Assembly: GCA_035473395.1 (NCBI GenBank) | Contig: DATIOF010000120.1 | Coordinates: 1-5,119, forward strand | Source: AC-32 sp035473395 | GTDB lineage: Bacteria; Actinomycetota; Thermoleophilia; Gaiellales; Gaiellaceae | Reading direction: 5' to 3' | Length of the DNA: 5,119 bases | Shown here: one piece after another, positions 1-5,119 of the stretch | Numbering within the stretch: the first letter of the stretch is position 1 | Layout: each line of letters starts with the position of its first letter | Position numbers and translations under genes: made by a program | The notes under the pieces: generated by a model | What the model was told of the DNA's origin: nothing | Seen by the model: the letters and a program-made list of their open reading frames with translations, nothing else | Database searches by the model: none

Positions 1-1
1 C

Positions 2-1816
2 CACTCCCAGCGGGACGAGTACACGGGCGAGGAGCTCTACAACATGCGCTCCGAGAGCTACTTCCTGCCGCCGCTCGAGCTGACCGACGATGAGCTCGCG
101 GCGCTGCAGACCTGCCTCTACCTGCTCGAGGGCAAGTTCGCGTACGCCGAGCCGCTGCGGCTCGCGCTGCAGAACCTCGCGCTTGGTCGCGAAGGCTTCG
201 CCGACGCACCGACCCAGACGGCGCTGCGCGTCGAGGTGCTCGACCCCGAGTACTCGGTCGAGATGCAGGGCCGGCTGGGCAAGCTCGAGGCTGCGATCTC
301 GAAGCAGCGGACCGTCAAGTTCCCGTACTGGTCGATCTCGCGCGACGAGGAGCGTGAGCGGACGGTCAACCCGTACGCGCTCTTTGCCGACGCGGGCGCT
401 TGGTACGTCGTCGGCCAGGATCTCGACGCCGAAGACGAGCGGACGTTCCGCGTCTCGCGCATCCGCGGCGAGATCAGATTCGCGACGAGGCGCGAACGCG
501 ATTTCCGGCTTCCGGCCGAGTTCGACGTCGACCGCTACCGCGGCCGGCCGCCGTGGCAGATCGGCGACCCGGCGGGCGAGGCCCGCATCGAGGTCGCGGG
601 TGACACCGCCTGGTGGGTCGAGCGCACCTTCGGCACGAAGGTCGAGGACGGCGTCTTCGTGACCGACTACTCGAGCCTGGGGCTGCTCGCCTCGTGGGTG
701 CTGCGCCAGGACGGCCGAGCCGTGCCGCAGGCGCCCGACGAGCTGCGGCGCGAGGTGGCGCGCGGGCTCAGGCTCGTCCGTGAGCGGCACGAGGGCGCGC
801 CGGAGACGCTCGCGGCCGAGAGCCCGGAGGCCGAGGAGGACGCGATCGAGCGGCCGACCGCCCCGGTTCATCCGGAGCGCTTCGCCGTCCTGCAGGCGCT
901 GCTCGCATACCTGCTCGACCGCTGCGGCGAGGACTCGCAGGCCGAGTTCCCGGCGCAGGAGCTGGTCGAGCGCTTCAACATCCCGTTCGAGTCGCTCGAG
1001 GAGCACCTCTCGCTGCTGAACCTCGTCAACTTCGGCGGCGGCTGCTACGCCGTCTACGCCGAGCTCGACGGGGACACGATTCGTGTGGACAAGGAACTGT
1101 TCGGCGACACGTTCCGCGCACCGCCGCGCCTGACACCGCTCGAGGCGCGCGCGATCCGGCTGGCGCTCGAGTTCGTCGGCCCGATGATCGCCGCCGACGC
1201 GGGCTCGGCGCTCGAACGCGTCCGTGCCAAGCTCGAAGAGACCTTCGGCGAGTTCGAGCTCGCGCAGACACCCGAGCCGCACGTGCAGCGCGCCGAGGAA
1301 GACCTGGTCGGCACGCTCAGCCGCGGCCTGCGCGAACGGCGCCTGGTCGAGGTCGACTACCTGAAGGAGGGCGAAGAGGAAGGGTCGACGCACCTCGTCG
1401 AGCCGTACTCGCTCGAACGCAGGCTGCCGTACTGGTACGTGCACACGTGGGACCGCACGCGCGACGGCGAGCGCTCGTTCCGGCTCGACCGGATGCGCAG
1501 CGCCCGGATCCAGCGCGGGCACTTCGAGCCGCGCGAGGGCTTCGACCCGCACGAGTTCCGCGACGCTCGACCCGCGCGCATCTGGTACTCGCCCGAGATC
1601 GCCCGCTGGGAGCTGGAGAAGGGCGCGCGCGGTCTTGCCGACGGCTCGGCGGTCGCCGAGCGGCCGGTCGGCAGCCCGGAATGGCTACTCGGCGAGATCC
1701 TCAGCTACCGCGGCGAGGCAGTCGTGCTCGAGCCGCCCGAGCTCCGGCGCGAGATCGTCGCCCGCGCCAAGGCCGTGCAGCGAGAGCTCGGCCTTTCGCG
1801 CGTCCGCGTCGCCTAG
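2..1816 (+). CDS. pafBC: Fused PafB-PafC-type tandem WYL-domain transcription regulator (5' partial)
   Basis: This is a cytoplasmic DNA-binding regulator with two HTH-WYL-WCX halves in one chain. The frame is open to the left edge, so the true start and first winged-helix domain are outside the window. The first internal ATG, at 44, lies just after residues expected to end that domain, so it is unlikely to be the start. Counting from that ATG, half one has a WYL domain with W120-Y121-V122 and the following FRVSR (135-139), then a WCX-like domain (about 182-248). An acidic linker (about 245-275) follows. Half two has a second winged-helix-like domain (about 277-345), a WYL domain with W464-Y465-V466 and FRLDR (479-483), and a C-terminal WCX (about 505-585). 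Both WCX domains end in a similar P-x-E-L-R-R-E stretch. In mycobacteria PafB and PafC are separate proteins that form a DNA-damage-responsive activator sensing single-stranded DNA. The same role here is inference, because the neighbouring proteasome genes are not visible. Confidence 0.88.
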   Translation, partial: HSQRDEYTGEELYNMRSESYFLPPLELTDDELAALQTCLYLLEGKFAYAEPLRLALQNLALGREGFADAPTQTALRVEVLDPEYSVEMQGRLGKLEAAISKQRTVKFPYWSISRDEERERTVNPYALFADAGAWYVVGQDLDAEDERTFRVSRIRGEIRFATRRERDFRLPAEFDVDRYRGRPPWQIGDPAGEARIEVAGDTAWWVERTFGTKVEDGVFVTDYSSLGLLASWVLRQDGRAVPQAPDELRREVARGLRLVRERHEGAPETLAAESPEAEEDAIERPTAPVHPERFAVLQALLAYLLDRCGEDSQAEFPAQELVERFNIPFESLEEHLSLLNLVNFGGGCYAVYAELDGDTIRVDKELFGDTFRAPPRLTPLEARAIRLALEFVGPMIAADAGSALERVRAKLEETFGEFELAQTPEPHVQRAEEDLVGTLSRGLRERRLVEVDYLKEGEEEGSTHLVEPYSLERRLPYWYVHTWDRTRDGERSFRLDRMRSARIQRGHFEPREGFDPHEFRDARPARIWYSPEIARWELEKGARGLADGSAVAERPVGSPEWLLGEILSYRGEAVVLEPPELRREIVARAKAVQRELGLSRVRVA

Positions 1817-1953
1817 CCGGCCTGCGGCTCCTGTTTGCGGCGATCGAGCTCGGCCTGAGCCTTGAGCGCCAGCTGGCGGGTTCGCTCGGTGTTCTTGCGC
1901 ATCTGCCGTCGCCGCTCACGGTCAGCCTCCGTCGGCTTCCTCTTCGGGCTCAT
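1813..1953 (-). CDS. Small basic hypothetical protein, 46 aa
   Basis: I do not recognise this family. The protein begins MSPKRKPTEADRERRR and has about 15 Lys/Arg against 7 Asp/Glu, a net charge near +8. It has no cysteine, no aromatic residue and no hydrophobic segment. Residues about 8-41 look like one long charged helix or coiled coil, which would suit binding to nucleic acid or to an acidic partner; that is inference. The best evidence that it is real is the ribosome binding site GGAGGTG, whose GGAGG core sits 5 nt before the ATG. The start lies inside the preceding acidic microgene (32-nt overlap, different frame), so translation is probably coupled. Its TAG stop overlaps the TAG stop of the convergent WYL gene through a shared CTAG. 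It is too short for most automatic gene calls. Confidence 0.68.
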   Translation of the reverse strand: MSPKRKPTEADRERRRQMRKNTERTRQLALKAQAELDRRKQEPQAG

Positions 1954-2059
1954 CGTCACCTCCGAGCAATATCTCGATCGCTTCGAGCGACGCCGTCATG
2001 TCGCTCACGTAGAAGAGTAGCGCCACGACTTCCTCGCGATAGATCACCGGCTCTTCCAT
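1922..2059 (-). CDS. Small acidic hypothetical protein, 45 aa
   Basis: The family is not recognised. The protein begins MEEPVIYREEVVALLFYVSD. A central stretch (about 11-33) is hydrophobic to amphipathic and could be a helix or a short membrane-associated segment. It is followed by an acidic tail (35-45: Asp-Asp-Glu-Pro, then Glu-Glu-Glu-Ala-Asp-Gly-Gly). Ten Glu and four Asp against one Arg give a net charge near -13. The ATG at 2059 is chosen because no ATG or GTG occurs in frame between it and the kinase stop; a weak AGGG lies 7 nt upstream. It follows the kinase gene after 50 bp and overlaps the start of the basic microgene by 32 nt. The acidic tail is encoded by the same DNA as the start of the basic protein, so part of the composition of one constrains the other. 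A function as partner, antitoxin-like neutraliser or modulator of the basic protein is conjecture. Confidence 0.58.
   Translation of the reverse strand: MEEPVIYREEVVALLFYVSDMTASLEAIEILLGGDDEPEEEADGG
1957..1963 (-). promoter_or_regulatory. Strong Shine-Dalgarno site for the 46-aa basic protein
   Basis: The minus strand reads GGAGGTGACGATG, with the GGAGG core 5 nt from the ATG at 1953. This is a near-perfect match to the 16S rRNA anti-SD and the clearest ribosome binding site I found in the window. It lies within the Leu-Gly-Gly-Asp codons of the overlapping acidic microgene, so one sequence serves as both coding region and binding site. Confidence 0.72.
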
Positions 2060-2070
2060 GTCGGGACCCT

Positions 2071-2091
2071 CGCGCGGCTGCGTGCCGCGCG
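2071..2091. repeat. Perfect GC-rich inverted repeat (8-bp stem, 5-nt loop)
   Basis: CGCGCGGC (2071-2078) and GCCGCGCG (2084-2091) are exact reverse complements separated by TGCGT. The hairpin lies on the minus strand between the kinase stop (2110) and the start of the acidic microgene (2059). No T-tract follows on either strand, so it is not a classical intrinsic terminator. On the minus-strand transcript it directly abuts the weak AGGG ribosome binding site (2067-2070). It could therefore act as a 3'-end stabiliser, a partial terminator or a brake on translation; the sequence does not decide which. Confidence 0.55.
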
Positions 2092-2109
2092 CAAGATGGC
2101 CATTCGGGA

Positions 2110-3906
2110 CTAGCCGGCGAGCGGCAACTCGAGCGTGAAGGTCGCGCCCTGCTCGGGTGACGACTGCACCTCGAGCACGCCGCCGTGGGCCTCGGCGATC
2201 GAGCGGGCGATGAAGAGGCCGAGGCCCGTCCCCGGACGGGTGGCGCCCGAGCCGGTCACGCGGCCGAACTTCTCGAAGATCAGCTTCTGGTCGGCCTTCG
2301 CGATCCCCGGCCCGTGGTCGCTTACGTCGACGAGCACCCGGCCGTTCTCCGGATAGACCTTGACCTCGACCTCACCCCCGGCCGGCGAGTACTTGATCGC
2401 GTTGTCGATCAGATTCGTCAGCACCTGCCGCAGGCGGTCGCGGTCGCCGCGGATCTCGGGCAACCCCAGCGGCACGTCGGCGCGCAGGCGCACCTCGTCC
2501 TGGCCGACCTGCGCCGTCGCGACCGCGTCGTGCACGAGCTGCGCGAGGTCGACCTCCTGGAAGCGGAAGCTGAACGTCCCCGCCTCGATGCGCGAGGTGT
2601 CGAGCACGTCCCCGATCAGCTCGGCGAGGCGGTTCGTCTCGCCGGCGATCAGCTCGAGGAACGACTCCCGCTGGTCGGGCGAGAGCTCGCGCCAGCGCTG
2701 TTGCAACGTGCGTGCCGCCCCGATCACGGCGGCCATCGGCGTGCGCAGCTCGTGCGAGACGAGCGAGACGAAGTCAGCCCGCAGCGCCGAGAGGCGCCGC
2801 AGCTCCTCGACCGTCTTGCGCTCGGTCTCGTAGGCACGGATGTTCTGCACCGCGCTCGCGACGAGCCGGCCGAGTAGGCCCGCGAGCTCGATGTCTTCGG
2901 GGCTGAAGGCATCGGGCTCCTTGCGAACGAGCGAGAGCATCCCGATCGCCCGGGCGCCCTGGAGCAGCGGCGTGGCGAGCCGGCAATGCAGGCCGAGCTC
3001 GAGGAACTGATCCTCCTCCGGGTAGTCTGCCGAGCTCATGTCGCGCCGGTAGACCGTCTGGTTCGTGCGCAGCAGCTCCTCGAGCAGGGTTCCGTGGATC
3101 GGGCGCCCCGAGCCCGGCGGCAGGACGTTCTCTGCACCTTCGCCGGCGACGGCCATCACCTGCGCGACGCCGTTCTCGCTGAGCACGATCGCGATCCGGT
3201 CGAACGGCAGCAGCCCGCGCACCTCGCGGATGAAGGCGTCGAAGGCCTGGTCGAGCTCGAGCGACGAGCTGAGCGCCCGGGCGCAGCGGTTGGCCGCCTC
3301 GAGCGCGTCCGCGCGGCGGCCGAGCTGGTCACGCAGCTTTTCCGCCTCCGCCGCCCGTGCCTCGGCAACCGTGCTCTGGCGGAGCAGCCGCAGCATCAGC
3401 CACCCGACGATCAGGCCCAGCAGCACCTCGATCCCGAGCTGAAGCGTGACGTAGTCGAGGTGGAACGTGCGCGGCGGATACCGATCCGAGCGCAGCCATT
3501 CGAAGGCGACCATCACCGGAGCGCTGGCGGCGGTGACCGCGAGCGCGCCCACGATCCCGTAGCGCAGGGCCGCCTCGACGAGCGGCAGGTACATCACCTG
3601 CCGGATGGGCGAGGCCGGCTGGAAGCTGTAGATCAGCGTGTAGGCCGAGGCGATGGCGAAATCGAAGGCGAGCGCGGCCAGCCCGATCCGCTTCAGGGTC
3701 GCCTTCGGCCACTCGCGGCGGCTGAGCACGAAGAGAACCAGCGTCCCCACGGTCAAGATCCCGGTCGTGATCCAGGCCCAGCGCTCGTAGCCGGCCGGGT
3801 AGTCGGCAGCGATCGCCACCTGGAAGATCGCGAAGGGCACCGCGCCGAGCCGCACCCAGCCGATCCAGCGCTCGACGTCGCGCAGCCGCCGGAGCTCGCC
3901 GTTCAC
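2110..3906 (-). CDS. Membrane-bound GAF-domain sensor histidine kinase, 598 aa
   Basis: This protein is predicted to autophosphorylate on histidine and pass the phosphate to a response regulator, none of which is visible here. Order of parts: five or six hydrophobic membrane segments (about 15-34, 43-61, 74-95, 104-137 as one or two, 152-175); a short charged helix (about 178-205); a GAF domain (about 216-354); a HisKA dimerisation domain with H385 in SHELRTP; and a HATPase_c domain. The ATPase has the N-box (N498, catalytic-type N502), D530-H-G-P-G in the G1 box, F544-F547 in the F-box and G559-T-G-L-G-L in the G2 box, so it looks fully active. I do not recognise the membrane module. The GTG start overlaps the upstream queG-like stop as GTGA, with GGAG 8 nt before it. 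The frame stays open further upstream, but that part is antisense-like shadow of the queG-like gene in another frame, so the GTG is preferred. The ligand sensed is unknown. Confidence 0.92.
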   Translation of the reverse strand: MNGELRRLRDVERWIGWVRLGAVPFAIFQVAIAADYPAGYERWAWITTGILTVGTLVLFVLSRREWPKATLKRIGLAALAFDFAIASAYTLIYSFQPASPIRQVMYLPLVEAALRYGIVGALAVTAASAPVMVAFEWLRSDRYPPRTFHLDYVTLQLGIEVLLGLIVGWLMLRLLRQSTVAEARAAEAEKLRDQLGRRADALEAANRCARALSSSLELDQAFDAFIREVRGLLPFDRIAIVLSENGVAQVMAVAGEGAENVLPPGSGRPIHGTLLEELLRTNQTVYRRDMSSADYPEEDQFLELGLHCRLATPLLQGARAIGMLSLVRKEPDAFSPEDIELAGLLGRLVASAVQNIRAYETERKTVEELRRLSALRADFVSLVSHELRTPMAAVIGAARTLQQRWRELSPDQRESFLELIAGETNRLAELIGDVLDTSRIEAGTFSFRFQEVDLAQLVHDAVATAQVGQDEVRLRADVPLGLPEIRGDRDRLRQVLTNLIDNAIKYSPAGGEVEVKVYPENGRVLVDVSDHGPGIAKADQKLIFEKFGRVTGSGATRPGTGLGLFIARSIAEAHGGVLEVQSSPEQGATFTLELPLAG

Positions 3907-4886
3907 CGGAGCCGCTCCAGGGCCCACTCGGCATGCTCGCGCAGCAGCGGGTCGTCGCCTGCCGCGAAGGGCTCGGCGAGCGAGGGATCGCCGCCGGCGT
4001 TGCCGAGCGCCACGAGGGCGTTCCGGCGCAGGTAGCGCGGGTCGTTGCGCGGGACGAACAGGCGGTCGTAGCGAGCCGCAAGCTCGGCGTCGTCGGCCTG
4101 CAGCCAGTCGGCGAGCGAGACGTGCGGCTCGATGCTCTCGGCAGCGTGGCCCGCGCGCCGCTTCTCGACGCCGCGGTTCCACGGGCAGACGTCCTGGCAG
4201 ATGTCGCAGCCGTAGACGCGGTCGCCGAGCGCCTCGCGGTATTCCTCCGGGAAGGGCGCGGCCGACTGCGTCCAGTATGAGAGGCAGCGAGTCGCGTCGA
4301 GCACGCCCGCCTCCTCGAGCGCGTCGGTCGGGCAGGCGTCGATGCAGAGCGAGCACGAGCCGCAGCCGGCGTCGAGCGTAGGCGTCGCGTGCAGCTCGGC
4401 CGTCGTGACCAGCGTTCCGAGCACGACCCACGAGCCGTGGCGACGGGTGATGAGCATCGTGTTCTTGCCGTAGAAGCCGACCCCGGAGCGTGCGGCCGCC
4501 TCGCGGTCGACGTGCTGGTTCTCGTCGACGAGCACGCGGTAGTCGCCACCCAGGCGACGCCCGAGCTCGTTGAGCCGCTCGCGCAGCGCCGCGTAAGCGT
4601 CCCACCAGGTGTAACGCGGCAGCCGCCCGTGCCCCGGCGGCGGCTCCTCGCCCTCGAGCCAGTAGCAGAGCGCGGCCGAGACGACCGTGCACGCGCCCTC
4701 GATCAACGCCTCGGGATGGCACGAGACCTCCGGGCGAGCCATCGTGAAGCGCATGTCTGCGAACAGGCCTCTCGCGCGGCGCTCGAGGATGTGCCGCTCG
4801 GTCTCCTCGTACGGCGCGACCGGAGCGGCCCCGACCGCGTCGAAGCCGAGCTCCTCGCCCAGCCGAGCCAGCTCATCGGCCTGCAT
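3903..4886 (-). CDS. queG: QueG-like epoxyqueuosine reductase family corrinoid/Fe-S protein, 327 aa
   Basis: QueG uses cobalamin and two [4Fe-4S] clusters to reduce epoxyqueuosine to queuosine in the tRNA wobble position, and is cytoplasmic. The chain has an N-terminal cobalamin-binding-type region and the conserved GFYGKN stretch (137-142). The bis-cluster ferredoxin module carries all eight expected cysteines: C175, C178, C181, C185 then Pro; C201; C227, C230, C234 then Pro. A C-terminal HEAT-like segment (about 284-326) is also typical. D121 aligns with the family's presumed proton-donor Asp, but the usual DTGP context is replaced by DENQ, as I recall for actinobacterial relatives. The ATG at 4886 is preferred because upstream in-frame sequence to 5027 is the antisense of the divergent dehydrogenase; 327 aa is slightly short but acceptable. 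No Shine-Dalgarno is seen, so the mRNA may be leaderless. Other queuosine genes are not visible, so a different reductive role is possible. The stop overlaps the kinase start (GTGA). Confidence 0.85.
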   Translation of the reverse strand: MQADELARLGEELGFDAVGAAPVAPYEETERHILERRARGLFADMRFTMARPEVSCHPEALIEGACTVVSAALCYWLEGEEPPPGHGRLPRYTWWDAYAALRERLNELGRRLGGDYRVLVDENQHVDREAAARSGVGFYGKNTMLITRRHGSWVVLGTLVTTAELHATPTLDAGCGSCSLCIDACPTDALEEAGVLDATRCLSYWTQSAAPFPEEYREALGDRVYGCDICQDVCPWNRGVEKRRAGHAAESIEPHVSLADWLQADDAELAARYDRLFVPRNDPRYLRRNALVALGNAGGDPSLAEPFAAGDDPLLREHAEWALERLR

Positions 4887-4904
4887 GTGGGAGATTGTGC
4901 CCGG
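4887..4904. promoter_or_regulatory. 18-bp divergent gap between the queG-like and dehydrogenase starts
   Basis: Both genes start outward from this gap, so most promoter DNA for each must lie inside the other's coding sequence. On the minus strand CACAAT (4894-4899) resembles a -10 hexamer and sits 7 nt before the queG-like ATG, which would fit a leaderless transcript; no convincing -35 was found. On the plus strand GGGAG (4889-4893) is a possible but distant (11 nt) ribosome binding site for the dehydrogenase. These sites are suggestions from short matches only. Confidence 0.35.
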
Positions 4905-5119
4905 ATGAAGGCGATTCGGATCCACGAGGACGGCGGGCCCGAGGTTCTCCGCTACGAGGACGCGCCCGACCCCGAGCCCGGGCCGGGCGAGGTGCTCGTC
5001 CGTCTGCGCGCTGCCTCTCTCAACCATCTCGATCTCTGGATCCGCAAGGGCCTCCCTTCGGTGCCCAAGCCGCGGATCCTGGGCGCCGACGGCGCCGGCA
5101 TCCGCGAGGACACCGGCGA
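4905..5119 (+). CDS. MDR-family zinc-binding dehydrogenase / quinone oxidoreductase, 3' partial
   Basis: Only the first 71 residues are in the window, and the frame is open to the right edge. They match the N-terminal GroES-like fold of the medium-chain dehydrogenase/reductase superfamily. The visible landmarks are the start MKAIRIHEDGGPEVLRYED, the PGPGEVLVRL strand (25-34), the ASLNHLDLWIRKG segment (37-49) and the LGADGAG turn (59-65). Members are NAD(P)H-dependent alcohol dehydrogenases or quinone reductases in the cytoplasm. The Rossmann domain and the zinc-binding cysteines that would separate these subclasses lie beyond the edge, so the substrate cannot be named. The ATG at 4905 gives the expected start for the family. 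A possible GGGAG ribosome binding site lies 11 nt upstream. The gene is divergent from the queG-like gene with 18 bp between starts. Confidence 0.85.
   Translation, partial: MKAIRIHEDGGPEVLRYEDAPDPEPGPGEVLVRLRAASLNHLDLWIRKGLPSVPKPRILGADGAGIREDTG

Noticed and set aside
1701..1919. Minus-strand open frame of 72 aa overlapping the basic microgene
   Set aside because: It is in a different frame, lacks a comparable ribosome binding site and runs into the antisense of the WYL gene. The 46-codon frame with GGAGGTG is better supported.
2071..2091. Hairpin as an intrinsic terminator of the kinase gene
   Set aside because: There is no T-tract after the stem on either strand, so only an inverted repeat is claimed.
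1447..2160. Plus-strand open frame of 237 aa crossing the WYL gene end
   Set aside because: It is an Arg/Ala-rich alternate frame that overlaps the conserved WYL/WCX coding region and the microgenes on the other strand, with no domain.
2986..4035. Plus-strand open frame of 349 aa opposite the kinase and the queG-like C-terminus
   Set aside because: The composition is an Arg/Gln/His/Asp-rich shadow of GC-rich codons on the other strand, with no recognisable domain. The minus-strand genes have complete conserved motifs.
3329..4549. Minus-strand open frame of 406 aa
   Set aside because: It is an Arg/Ser/Thr-rich alternate frame of the queG-like gene and the kinase, spanning their junction; no motifs.
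3907..4722. N-terminal extension of the kinase frame upstream to 4722 (870 aa in total)
   Set aside because: The extension is low-complexity Arg/Ala-rich and overlaps the well-supported queG-like gene in another frame. The GTG at 3906 with GTGA overlap and GGAG upstream is the better start.
4887..5027. Longer queG-like protein starting at 5027 (374 aa)
   Set aside because: The extra 47 residues are the antisense of the divergent dehydrogenase N-terminus and show no family similarity; QueG similarity begins right after the ATG at 4886.

Overview
The base composition is strongly GC-rich. A fused PafB/PafC-type WYL regulator and an actinobacterial-looking QueG-family Fe-S enzyme suggest a high-GC actinobacterium, possibly a deep lineage such as Thermoleophilia (Solirubrobacterales/Gaiellales). 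The lineage is inferred from protein character only; no rRNA or marker gene is present.

Layout from left to right. A large plus-strand gene enters from beyond the left edge and ends at 1816. It encodes a tandem WYL-domain transcription regulator of the PafB-PafC fusion type; its first winged-helix domain lies outside the window. The rest, up to 4886, is a tightly packed minus-strand cluster. In transcription order it holds a QueG-like corrinoid/Fe-S oxidoreductase (4886 to 3903), a membrane-bound GAF sensor histidine kinase whose GTG start overlaps the queG stop by 4 nt (3906 to 2110), a 45-residue very acidic protein (2059 to 1922) and a 46-residue very basic protein (1953 to 1813). The basic gene starts inside the acidic one and ends on the same CTAG tetranucleotide as the WYL gene stop. 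At the right edge a plus-strand MDR-family zinc-binding dehydrogenase/quinone oxidoreductase starts at 4905, 18 bp from the queG start, and runs off the window.

How the genes relate. The GTGA overlap implies co-translation of queG and the kinase. The two microgenes may belong to the same transcript or to a separate one, since a GC-rich hairpin lies between the kinase stop and the first of them. The kinase has no response regulator in view. The WYL regulator is convergent with the cluster and need not be functionally linked to it. No tRNA, rRNA, CRISPR, insertion sequence or phage structural gene was seen. Apart from the 18-bp divergent gap (4887-4904) and the 50-bp hairpin region (2060-2109), the window appears fully coding.

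The least explained part is the overlapping acidic/basic microprotein pair at 1813-2059.
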